Below are positions 1 through 7,007 of a DNA stretch of 10,451 nt, one piece after another. The notes beneath the pieces were generated by a model. It was not told where the DNA came from and did not search any database. It worked only from the letters and a program-made list of their open reading frames with translations. The position numbers and the translations under genes are program-made. This stretch comes from Thermoplasmata archaeon (GTDB lineage Archaea > Thermoplasmatota > E2 > DHVEG-1). The stretch is from contig QMTJ01000020.1 in the NCBI GenBank assembly GCA_003651045.1, positions 1 to 10,451 of the forward strand. The letters are read 5' to 3'. Each line of letters begins with the position of its first letter. Position 1 is the stretch's first letter.

Positions 1-930
1 GATGATGGTGTTATTGATGAGTTAACAGGTTACTATAACCCATGGGAGACAGCTACAGTTTCTCATAGCTGGGATGTAGCGAGAATCTATTATGTAAAAG
101 CAGTAGCTATTGATGAAAAAGGTATGATCAGTGGATGGTCTGATACTCTAAAAGTTGAGATCAATGGACCATATGGTAAAAGTGGTTTTGAAGTAGGTGA
201 ATGGTCACTTGGTCATGTTTATTCTATGTATTTTGATCATTTTCAAACACAAGAAATAATTAATATAATGCGTGGTAGTGGTAATATTATTACAGCACTT
301 GCTGTGCTTATCTCTGCTATTGCAGCTGCTTCAGGGATTCCACTTGATTTAAGTGCTTCTATTGCAATAGCTACTGCTCTTCTTAGACTTGGTGTTGAAA
401 TTTTAAATATAATGGATCGCGGTATGGGAGTATATATCAGAGTTTATATAATAGAGATACATGGTATACCAGCTAATGCTATTGGGTATATATGGTCGCA
501 GTCACTAAATGGAGACGAAGGAGTTTCCCCTGAGAACAATGTTGCTCCATTGACACCAGAGAAACCTATAGGAGCGGGTAGAGGTAAAACAGGTGTAGAT
601 TATACGTACTCAGCGGTTACAATGGACCCTGATGATGATGAAATCGCATATATATTCAACTGGGGTGATGGAAACTATAGTTGTACAGAGTTCATTGCTT
701 CTGGTGAAAAAATAGTGTCGTCTCACAACTGGAGTGAAAAAGGATACTATACTGTTAGTGTTAAGGCGATAGATAAATTTGGACATGAAAGTAACTGGTC
801 TGAACCCTCTATATTGCATATAGTAAAAAATATAGCAAGGGTTAAACCCTCATCTGTCTATAATATACTAAGAGGGTTTATTAACGATCTCATATTTGTT
901 TATAAGTTAACGAGGGTTTCAGGAGAGTAA
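1..930 (+). CDS. Secreted/surface PKD-domain protein with hydrophobic helical hairpin (5' partial)
   Basis: The frame is open from base 1 with no start, so the N-terminus lies outside the window; 309 residues are visible. Residues 1-53 are the end of a PKD-like domain (a His-Ser-Trp strand, then a Ser-Gly-Trp-Ser-Asp ending). Residues 95-112 and 117-138 are two strongly hydrophobic, Ala/Ile/Leu-rich segments joined by a short Gly-Ile-Pro turn and followed by DRGMGVYI. Residues 181-276 form a complete PKD-like domain with DPDDD, NWGDG and HNWSEKG motifs. Residues 277-309 are a basic/hydrophobic C-terminal tail like those of the next two genes. PKD-like domains are extracellular beta-sandwiches that commonly mediate binding or act as spacers, so a surface location is inferred. 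The hairpin could be a membrane anchor, a packing core or a pore-forming segment; the sequence alone does not decide. The catalytic or binding role of the missing part is unknown. Confidence 0.85.
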   Translation, partial: DDGVIDELTGYYNPWETATVSHSWDVARIYYVKAVAIDEKGMISGWSDTLKVEINGPYGKSGFEVGEWSLGHVYSMYFDHFQTQEIINIMRGSGNIITALAVLISAIAAASGIPLDLSASIAIATALLRLGVEILNIMDRGMGVYIRVYIIEIHGIPANAIGYIWSQSLNGDEGVSPENNVAPLTPEKPIGAGRGKTGVDYTYSAVTMDPDDDEIAYIFNWGDGNYSCTEFIASGEKIVSSHNWSEKGYYTVSVKAIDKFGHESNWSEPSILHIVKNIARVKPSSVYNILRGFINDLIFVYKLTRVSGE

Positions 931-952
931 AAAAAAACAAATTAAATTTAAA

Positions 953-959
953 TTTTTTT
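953..959 (+). terminator. Oligo-T transcription stop after the first PKD gene
   Basis: A run of seven T lies 22 bases after the stop codon, with no hairpin. Archaeal RNA polymerase commonly stops at such runs. The preceding AT-only stretch (941-952) could equally serve as a TATA-like element for the next gene, so this short gap may hold both signals. Confidence 0.35.
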
Positions 960-995
960 GAGGATGAATTTAGAAAAAAATATGGTGTGATGAAA

Positions 996-2558
996 ATGAG
1001 GGAATACAAACTTGTTGCTTTTTTTGTTTTAATGCTGTTATGTTGCAGTGGTTCAACCTATGGTTTAACGTTTGATAAAACAGTAAAAACAGGATTAGGT
1101 GAAAAAGCTGAGTGGACTGTTATGGTTTATATGGATGGCGATAATAATTTAGAGTCGAATGCTATAGATGATTTTTTTGAAATGTCAGATGTGGGTTCAA
1201 CAGAAAAAGTGAATATAGTTGTTCAGTTTGATCGTATCGGAGGTTATGACTCTAGATATGGTGACTGGGTTACAACCAAGAGATACTATATCATACAGGG
1301 TATGACTCCTGATGGTGATAACGCTGTTGAGGATATCGGAGAAGCGAACATGGGTGATCCTCAAACGGTTATTGATTTTGTTAACTGGGGTATGAGTAAT
1401 TATCCTGCTGATCATTATTGTTTAATCTTTTGGGATCATGGAAGCGGATGGAAAACACCGCAGTCTCATGGTAGAAAATATGTTTGTGAAGATGAGACAG
1501 ATGGAGATGAATTAGAGACATATGAATTCGGAGATGCATTACGTGTTATAACCAATAACGGAGTAAATAAACTTGATTTAACAGGTTTCGATGCATGTCT
1601 CATGGGGATGATGGAAATCGCATATGAAATAAAAGACTATACACATTATATGACAGCTTCAGAGGATACAGAACCAGTAGCTGGATGGGATTACTATAAC
1701 ACCCTATGGGATTTAGTTAACAACTCATCTGAGATAACAGGGAGGGAACTAGGTGAGTTATTTGTATCATATTATTCAGGGTACCATATTACATTATCAA
1801 CTCTTGATTTAAACCAGGTTGAATATCTAACAACAGCTTTAGATAATCTAGTTATAAGTATACAGTTAAAAAAATATAGAGATGAAATACAAGACGCGAT
1901 AGATAATGTGAAAGCATATACATCAGATTCCGCGGATTTATATAATTTTATTGAGTTAATACAAGCAAATATACATGATACTAATGTTGATGATAAGGCT
2001 CAGATGGTTTTAAATGAAATCAACAATGTTGTAGCCTCAGAGAAACATGATATATATAATGAAAACTCTCACGGTATAGCGATTTATCTACCATACTATA
2101 ACTATGATCAAAATTATGACTCACTTCGTTTCACGCAAGGTTCACAATGGGATGACTTCCTCAGGTGGTGGTTTTATGGTAACCCGGGTAGTAACCCTCC
2201 GACAAAACCAGTTATTTCAGGTGTTAAAGAAGGCTCTGTAGGTACAAAATATAGTTATAGTTTTTTTTCAACAGATCCAGATAATGATGACCTGTATTAC
2301 TACATTCTATGGGGTGACTACAGTGACGAAGAACAAATAGGTCCAGTGGTATCTGGAGAAACCATAGAAAGATCTCATACCTGGGAGACCGATGGTGGTT
2401 ATATTATAAAAGCAAAAGCTGTTGATGTCCATGGTGCAATGAGCGAATGGTCATATTTCAGAGTAAGTATGCCACGTGAAAAAATAGTTAATCAACTGTT
2501 GATTAACAAGTTTATAGGTTTATTAAAACAAATGTTTCCCTCGTTTTTTAAACTCTAA
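996..2558 (+). CDS. Secreted clostripain-family (C11) cysteine peptidase with PKD-like domain
   Basis: This is a probable extracellular protein-degrading enzyme of peptidase family C11 (clan CD). From the ATG at 996 (520 residues), residues 1-23 are a signal peptide: a charged MREYK start, a Phe/Leu/Val core, then SGSTYG. The peptidase domain spans about residues 38-390, opening with EWTVMVYMDGDNNLE. The likely catalytic His148 is in IFWDHGSGW and the nucleophile Cys201 in GFDACLMGMME, both typical of clostripain. SEDTEPVAGWDY and SHGIAIYLPY are further family motifs. A PKD-like domain (about 400-491) and a basic/hydrophobic tail starting MPREK follow. Clostripain-type enzymes usually cleave after Arg and can self-process; specificity here is inferred. 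GTG 987 and ATG 990 are alternative starts, but GGTG at 984-987 gives usual spacing only for 996. The gene sits between two other PKD-like surface proteins in the same direction. Confidence 0.93.
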   Translation: MREYKLVAFFVLMLLCCSGSTYGLTFDKTVKTGLGEKAEWTVMVYMDGDNNLESNAIDDFFEMSDVGSTEKVNIVVQFDRIGGYDSRYGDWVTTKRYYIIQGMTPDGDNAVEDIGEANMGDPQTVIDFVNWGMSNYPADHYCLIFWDHGSGWKTPQSHGRKYVCEDETDGDELETYEFGDALRVITNNGVNKLDLTGFDACLMGMMEIAYEIKDYTHYMTASEDTEPVAGWDYYNTLWDLVNNSSEITGRELGELFVSYYSGYHITLSTLDLNQVEYLTTALDNLVISIQLKKYRDEIQDAIDNVKAYTSDSADLYNFIELIQANIHDTNVDDKAQMVLNEINNVVASEKHDIYNENSHGIAIYLPYYNYDQNYDSLRFTQGSQWDDFLRWWFYGNPGSNPPTKPVISGVKEGSVGTKYSYSFFSTDPDNDDLYYYILWGDYSDEEQIGPVVSGETIERSHTWETDGGYIIKAKAVDVHGAMSEWSYFRVSMPREKIVNQLLINKFIGLLKQMFPSFFKL

Positions 2559-2584
2559 AATATTGTTAATCGCCTATAGACTTC

Positions 2585-2597
2585 TTTTTTTTATTTT
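2585..2597 (+). terminator. Oligo-T transcription stop after the clostripain gene
   Basis: Eight T, one A and four more T lie 26 bases after the stop codon without a hairpin, which fits an archaeal-type oligo-T terminator. Confidence 0.5.
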
Positions 2598-2620
2598 CCA
2601 TAAAATTTATAATCCTAAAA

Positions 2621-2627
2621 TATATAA
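2621..2627 (+). promoter_or_regulatory. TATA-like promoter box of the 730-residue surface protein gene
   Basis: TATATAA, preceded by CCTAAAA, is centred 39 bases before the start codon. An archaeal start of transcription about 25 bases downstream would fall near 2649, just ahead of the Shine-Dalgarno site at 2652, giving a short leader. Together with the preceding T-run this suggests the gene is transcribed separately from the peptidase gene. A second AT-rich block (2631-2640) is too close to the start to be the box. Confidence 0.45.
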
Positions 2628-2651
2628 CATTTTATAAAATATTTTTAATGT

Positions 2652-2659
2652 GAGGAGGT
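2652..2659 (+). promoter_or_regulatory. Strong Shine-Dalgarno site (GAGGAGGT)
   Basis: GAGGAGGT matches the 16S rRNA anti-Shine-Dalgarno sequence and sits three bases before the ATG at 2663, fixing that codon as the start. It is the strongest ribosome binding site in the window. Confidence 0.7.
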
Positions 2660-2662
2660 TAC

Positions 2663-4855
2663 ATGCAAGGGAAAAAATTAATAGTTTTTTTAGTAACGAT
2701 TTTAATGTTTTCAAGTGGTTTTATAAACATAACTGGTATAAGTGTACATGTTTTAAAAAACCCAAGAGAAAACTTGTTTAATTTAACGAAGAAATCTTCA
2801 CCTGATTTTGCTCCATTAGGTATCGGTGGTTGGCATATAGAGGCTACAGATGAACAAGATGGTAAAAATTTTTCAGATATCTACAAAATCGGTGGTGATG
2901 GCGGAGGATGGGAAGCTCCATATGACGAAGTCGGTGTGCATATGTGGGCTGAGTTAAACCGTGTTAGAGCAGAGTATACTTTTGATGTTAATGATGGACC
3001 AGTTAAATACGTAAAATATGCAATAGAATACAAGGATATAGGTTTGTTCTCTGATAGCCCTGATGCATTAATTTATAAATGGGACGACACCTGGGATACT
3101 TATTCTAATATCGGTAATGGGCATAACCCCTCATATGTTTGGAAAGAACATGTTTTTAACTCGAATGGTGACAAGTATGTTAACAATAGGGGAGAAATAC
3201 GTGTAGCTGCACAAGCATACGATGATGACAACTGGTGGCATCAGGATAACCTTGCTGTTAAGAAGATAAAGATTTCCTATAGAACAGCTGATGAAGAAAT
3301 ATACTCCGTGATATGTTCCCCGTATGATACCGATGCTGATGGATCAGTTGACACAGTAGATGTTAAAATAGATGCTGATGTTGGTGATACAGGTGATGGG
3401 ACAACTGTAAACGTTACAGCATACTGTGAACTCGTTAACCCAATGGGCGATATTGTTGATAACGATACAATAACCTGGAGGATAATTGATCATCAAGTTG
3501 AATATGGTGTTACAAATCTTACGTCAATTGGAGATGTGAACAATGGTAACTACACGGTGCATATAGTTTTATATGATGAATATGGGAATGATGAAGATGA
3601 AACTAGTGAAGCAGTATATTTAGAACCTGATCCTCAACGTACAATAACTTTCTATATCCTCCCAGATGATGGTGGATGGGTTAATTTTGAAGGAGGAACA
3701 TATGGTGACAACCAAACAGTACAAGTCTCAGATGGTTGTTACAATGTTTCTGCAAACCCAGCGGAGTACTACGTATTCGAACAATGGATATACAACGGTA
3801 GTATAAACATAAACGATGGCGACGTGTACTCACAGAGTATAAAAATAAATGTTACAGGTAACGGTACATTAACAGCATGTTACAGATACATTATCCACAT
3901 GGTTTATTTCATCGTTAACCCTGCAGAGAGCGGTACAATATTTTTAGATGACATCAGCTTCCAAAACGGTAGCAGCTGTTTAGCTATGGAAGGAACATAT
4001 CCTCTCTCCGCAGTTCCTATACAAGAAAACTATTATTTCCATTATTGGGCTACAGTAGGAGGTATAATTGTTGAAGACGAATACAATGCTTCAACAAATG
4101 CTACCATAAACGATGATGGAGTTATACTCGCATATTTCACCAGAAACAAACCTCCGGATAAACCATATAGACCAGATGGAGTAGTATATGGCGGAGTAAA
4201 CACTGAATACACCTATACTTCCTCAACAGTTGACCCAGATGATGATATGGTTTATTACTTGTTCGACTGGGGAGACGGTACATATAGCAAATGGCTTGGG
4301 CCGTATCAAAGCGGTGAAACAGTTACCGCTACTCACAGCTGGACTGGTGCACGAGCATACGAAATCAAAGTAAAAGCTAAAGACCAGCATAATCTAGAAA
4401 GTGGATGGTCAGATGGTTTACTAATAACAATCTCTGAGAGTCATCCCCCAACTCCACCAGTTATAACTGGTTCAACCACTGGGAAAACAAAAAAAGAATA
4501 CGAATACACTTTTAAATCAACTGACCTAGATGGAGACCAAATTTATTATTACATAGACTGGGATGATGGTAACGTTGAAAACTGGATTGGACCATACAAC
4601 TCTGGTGAAAACGTAAAAATAACACATAAATGGAATAAAAAAGGAAACTATGTTATAAAAGCATTAGCGAAAGACACCAACGGTCTTGTGAGTTCGTGGG
4701 GTATGCTCTCTGTAAAAATGCCACGATATCGACCGGCATTGTTTACAGAGAAAACATTAAGTTTTTACCCCTACCTACTATTTTTAATAAAAAAACTATA
4801 CAACAATTGTAAAAACACAGTTACTCCACCGCTGGATTTAGACAGGAACATTTAA
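2663..4855 (+). CDS. Large secreted multidomain surface protein (beta-sandwich, InlB-B-like and PKD-like repeats)
   Basis: A 730-residue exported protein with no recognisable enzyme domain, probably a cell-surface or adhesive/binding protein. Residues 1-26 are a signal peptide (MQGKK, then a hydrophobic core). Residues 52-206 look like a beta-rich jelly-roll, possibly carbohydrate-binding (tentative). Residues 212-322 form another beta-sandwich opening with a DTDADGSVD calcium-loop-like motif. Residues 326-409 and 411-493 are two divergent InlB-B-type repeats, each with a Tyr-x-Phe-x-x-Trp core. Residues 497-590 and 595-686 are two PKD-like domains with FDWGDG and IDWDDG motifs and a shared W-[LI]-GPY-x-SGE stretch. 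A C-terminal tail begins MPRYR at 686; unlike its neighbours it continues about 18 residues past the hydrophobic part. At least 14 Asn-x-Ser/Thr sequons lie in the mature chain, mostly at 250-480, so dense N-glycosylation is possible. The start is fixed by the strong ribosome binding site. Confidence 0.9.
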   Translation: MQGKKLIVFLVTILMFSSGFINITGISVHVLKNPRENLFNLTKKSSPDFAPLGIGGWHIEATDEQDGKNFSDIYKIGGDGGGWEAPYDEVGVHMWAELNRVRAEYTFDVNDGPVKYVKYAIEYKDIGLFSDSPDALIYKWDDTWDTYSNIGNGHNPSYVWKEHVFNSNGDKYVNNRGEIRVAAQAYDDDNWWHQDNLAVKKIKISYRTADEEIYSVICSPYDTDADGSVDTVDVKIDADVGDTGDGTTVNVTAYCELVNPMGDIVDNDTITWRIIDHQVEYGVTNLTSIGDVNNGNYTVHIVLYDEYGNDEDETSEAVYLEPDPQRTITFYILPDDGGWVNFEGGTYGDNQTVQVSDGCYNVSANPAEYYVFEQWIYNGSININDGDVYSQSIKINVTGNGTLTACYRYIIHMVYFIVNPAESGTIFLDDISFQNGSSCLAMEGTYPLSAVPIQENYYFHYWATVGGIIVEDEYNASTNATINDDGVILAYFTRNKPPDKPYRPDGVVYGGVNTEYTYTSSTVDPDDDMVYYLFDWGDGTYSKWLGPYQSGETVTATHSWTGARAYEIKVKAKDQHNLESGWSDGLLITISESHPPTPPVITGSTTGKTKKEYEYTFKSTDLDGDQIYYYIDWDDGNVENWIGPYNSGENVKITHKWNKKGNYVIKALAKDTNGLVSSWGMLSVKMPRYRPALFTEKTLSFYPYLLFLIKKLYNNCKNTVTPPLDLDRNI

Positions 4856-4857
4856 AA

Positions 4858-4879
4858 TTTTTTTATAACACCTTTTTTT
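4858..4879 (+). terminator. Double oligo-T transcription stop after the multidomain surface protein gene
   Basis: Two runs of seven T (4858-4864 and 4873-4879) begin two bases after the stop codon. The pair without any stem fits an archaeal terminator and closes the left-hand surface-protein block. Confidence 0.5.
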
Positions 4880-4980
4880 ATCTTTAGATTTTCAAACAGT
4901 TATATCAAGTTCTGAAAAAAAATAAATTAGGAAAAAATAATTAAACAGTTTTAAGATTGCAATAAATGTTAAAAAAACAA

Positions 4981-4993
4981 ATTACTATTTATC
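4981..4993 (+). promoter_or_regulatory. Possible TATA-like box for the small helical protein gene
   Basis: An AT-rich block (ATTACTATTTATC) preceded by an A-run lies about 60 bases before the start codon. It would place the transcript start near 5013 and leave room for the Shine-Dalgarno site. The whole 4856-5045 gap is AT-rich, so this choice is weak. Apart from the upstream T-runs I see nothing else in the gap. Confidence 0.25.
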
Positions 4994-5033
4994 TACTGCA
5001 TCAAGTATCTTAAAAACACAATTCAATGGATGA

Positions 5034-5040
5034 GAGAGGT
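5034..5040 (+). promoter_or_regulatory. Shine-Dalgarno site of the small helical protein gene
   Basis: AGAGGT lies within 5034-5040, five bases before the ATG at 5046, and supports that start codon. Confidence 0.5.
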
Positions 5041-5045
5041 AAAAA

Positions 5046-5579
5046 ATGGGTTTAAAAGATGAAATAAAAGAAGAAACAATAGAACATGTATCAACGATGC
5101 ACAGGTTTAATAACTCAGATGTTGTTAGACATGTTTTATTTTCTCTAATTAACGTGGCTACTAATAAAACATCTGATGACTACGCGTGGTCAACATTAAA
5201 AAAACTACTTAAAGAACTAGAACGCGAATATAGTTTTTTAAAATATATTGAGATAAAACATATAGATTATTTAAACTATACAATGGATGATATAAACATT
5301 GCACAACAGTTGAATCAAATCCAGGTTAAAGAGCTTGGTAAAAGCATTCAAGATCTCATTGATCTCTATAAAAAATATCTTGGGAAAAAAGCAGGTTATT
5401 TTTTTATAAAAGAATTCAAAACATATCTAGGTGAAGAATATCATTCAGTTATCAAAAACATGGGTGTGGATTTACGTCTTATAGAATTACAAAACGAGAT
5501 AAAAGGTTTAGATGCCCATGGGTATAAAATCAAAGAAGATAGTAGTTCAAACATTGCTTATGTAGAAAAAAGAATATAA
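5046..5579 (+). CDS. Uncharacterised small helical cytoplasmic protein
   Basis: I do not recognise this 177-residue protein. It has no signal peptide, membrane segment or cysteine, and is rich in Lys, Glu, Ile and Leu, with long predicted helices at roughly residues 1-15, 25-62, 80-112 and 130-154. The sequence is mixed-charge throughout, so it is probably soluble and cytoplasmic. Two aromatic-rich stretches stand out: EYSFLKYIEI (61-70) and KAGYFFIKEFKTYLG (115-129), the latter leading into a Met-Gly-Val-Asp-Leu segment at 139-143. The pattern could suit a small regulatory or protein-protein interaction domain, but that is a guess. It has its own ribosome binding site, lies 190 bases from the surface-protein block and converges on the radical SAM gene that ends 37 bases away, so it is probably transcribed alone. 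Confidence 0.8.
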   Translation: MGLKDEIKEETIEHVSTMHRFNNSDVVRHVLFSLINVATNKTSDDYAWSTLKKLLKELEREYSFLKYIEIKHIDYLNYTMDDINIAQQLNQIQVKELGKSIQDLIDLYKKYLGKKAGYFFIKEFKTYLGEEYHSVIKNMGVDLRLIELQNEIKGLDAHGYKIKEDSSSNIAYVEKRI

Positions 5580-5616
5580 AACTGGAGTTAAAATTTTTCT
5601 ATCTACTATATGGGGT

Positions 5617-6906
5617 TTAGTATCCAAGTATTTTATATAGCTCTCTAGATGAAATCTCTGATAATGTTCTATTTATAAAACGTTTAAAGTTGATTTTTTC
5701 ATCTTGTATGTTCCGCCGTATTAAATTAGACATGGAGTAAAACTCGTTTAATAGTTTATTTGTCCCATTAAAAAGTTGCTCTACTGTCATGTTTTTTGGT
5801 TTATAAACAACGTTTTTTAAATTATATTTCATCCAGTTTTTTGTAATGATTCTACCTTCTTTTTCAAGTTGTTCATATAATGTTGTCCCTGGGAATGGTG
5901 TTAATATTGCAAATCCTGCTTTGTCTATTCTCCATTGGTATATTGCGTTTAGTGTTTTATCGAAGATTTCAGGTGTGTCTTTATCGAAACCGAAAACAAA
6001 AAGCCCTTGAACCATCATACCATAATCGTGTATTTTTTTCACAGTGTTTTCGTATTCTTTTACTTTATTAGTTGTTTTACCTATATCGTCTATGGTTTCT
6101 TGTGACACTGATTCAAAACCAATAAGCCATAGGTTGCATCCTGCTTCAGCTGCAAGTTTCAATAGTTCATCATCTCCTCCTAAAACATTGATGTTCCCGT
6201 AGCATGTGAATTTTTTGTTTAACTCTTTCATTTCATAGAATAGTTTTTTTGTGTACCCTGGGTTAATTGTTAAAGAGTTGTCAACGAAGAATAGTTGTTT
6301 AGATGATATTGTTTTTATTTCTTCAACAACCTGTTCAACAGGTCTCGCTCTTAGTTTTTGTCCTTCAAGTTTATAAACAGGGCAGAATTTACATCCATAG
6401 GGGCATCCCCGTGTAGCTTGGATAGGGGTGAAAACTAGAGAGTGTTTCTGTTTTTTTCTTTTTGGACAGGGGATATCTTTTGGATCTACTGTTTTTGATT
6501 GGTAGAATGGTTTCATTTTCCCGTTTTCATAATCTTTTAAAAGCTGAGGCCAGCTTATCTCTGCTTCACCTATTACTACGCTATCAGCATGTTGCTTCGC
6601 CTCTATAGGTTGAAGAGAAGGATGCCATCCGCCGAGCACTACTGTTTTACCACGACGACGAAATTCATCAGCGATTTCATATGCAATATTTGCTGATACA
6701 GTGTTACAAGATATTCCAACGACATCCCCATTCCATTCATAGTCTATTTTTTGATACCTCCCATCTATAACATCGACGTCATGTTCATTAGGTGTTATTG
6801 CAACTAGTTGTTCCAATGTTAAAGATGGATAATAATAGGTGTATACGAACTCATCAAAAACGGTATGTTTCATATTAGTATGTGCTAGAATAAACAAGAT
6901 TTTCAT
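5617..6906 (-). CDS. B12-binding-type radical SAM protein, downstream paralog
   Basis: A 429-residue protein of the cobalamin-binding-domain radical SAM family (the broad group with BchE and HpnJ), with a C-terminal region like DUF4070. Residues 1-125 have the Rossmann-like B12-binding layout: MKILFIL at the start, VVLGGWHPSLQP, then HADSVVIGEAE. The classical DxHxxG cobalamin ligand motif is not seen, as is usual for this group. The iron-sulfur cluster motif is in ATRGCPYGCKFCP (Cys168, 172, 175), and IGFES follows at 262-266. Family members carry out radical methylation, ring formation or other carbon-skeleton chemistry; the substrate is unknown. The ATG at 6924 would add six residues, but alignment with the paralog begins at MKILF, so I chose 6906. 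It lies 101 bases downstream of its paralog without an intervening T-run on this strand, so co-transcription is possible. Confidence 0.92.
   Translation of the reverse strand: MKILFILAHTNMKHTVFDEFVYTYYYPSLTLEQLVAITPNEHDVDVIDGRYQKIDYEWNGDVVGISCNTVSANIAYEIADEFRRRGKTVVLGGWHPSLQPIEAKQHADSVVIGEAEISWPQLLKDYENGKMKPFYQSKTVDPKDIPCPKRKKQKHSLVFTPIQATRGCPYGCKFCPVYKLEGQKLRARPVEQVVEEIKTISSKQLFFVDNSLTINPGYTKKLFYEMKELNKKFTCYGNINVLGGDDELLKLAAEAGCNLWLIGFESVSQETIDDIGKTTNKVKEYENTVKKIHDYGMMVQGLFVFGFDKDTPEIFDKTLNAIYQWRIDKAGFAILTPFPGTTLYEQLEKEGRIITKNWMKYNLKNVVYKPKNMTVEQLFNGTNKLLNEFYSMSNLIRRNIQDEKINFKRFINRTLSEISSRELYKILGY
6560..6597. repeat. Near-identical patch shared with the paralogous gene (copy 1)
   Basis: This 38-base segment matches 7954-7991 at 37 positions, with the first 26 identical. 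It encodes the KQHADSVVIGEAE part of the B12-binding domain in both radical SAM genes, whose flanking DNA is much more diverged. Confidence 0.7.
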
Positions 6907-6987
6907 ATTTTTACACACGACCATTTTTTTTTAATTTTTTGTTAATGAAACCTTTAACAAATTTAATATTTTTTTAACAGTCTCCAA

Positions 6988-7000
6988 TGTTTACTAAACA
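6988..7000. other. Small perfect palindrome between the paired radical SAM genes
   Basis: TGTTTACTAAACA has six-base arms around a central C. It lies just after the upstream gene's stop and about 80 bases before the downstream gene's start. It could be an operator half-site pair or chance in AT-rich DNA; there is no T-run after it on the - strand, so it is not an obvious terminator. Confidence 0.25.
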
Positions 7001-7007
7001 ATTTTTT

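Noticed and set aside
1..123. Starting the first gene at the ATG at 124
   Set aside because: The frame is open to base 1 and translates to a proper PKD-like domain end, so this Met is internal and the gene is 5' truncated by the window.
964..990. A tiny ORF (ATG at 964, eight codons) overlapping the start of the clostripain gene, as a possible leader peptide
   Set aside because: The GAGG directly before it leaves no spacing for ribosome binding, and the peptide has no attenuator-like content; chance in AT-rich DNA is more likely.
1038..1056. A lipoprotein lipobox in the clostripain signal peptide (Leu-Leu-Cys-Cys)
   Set aside because: Leu directly before the Cys does not fit the usual small residue at that position; a normal signal peptidase site after SGSTYG is more likely.
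5580..5616. A hairpin terminator between the convergent helical-protein and radical SAM genes
   Set aside because: Only a five-T run and no convincing stem are present in these 37 bases.
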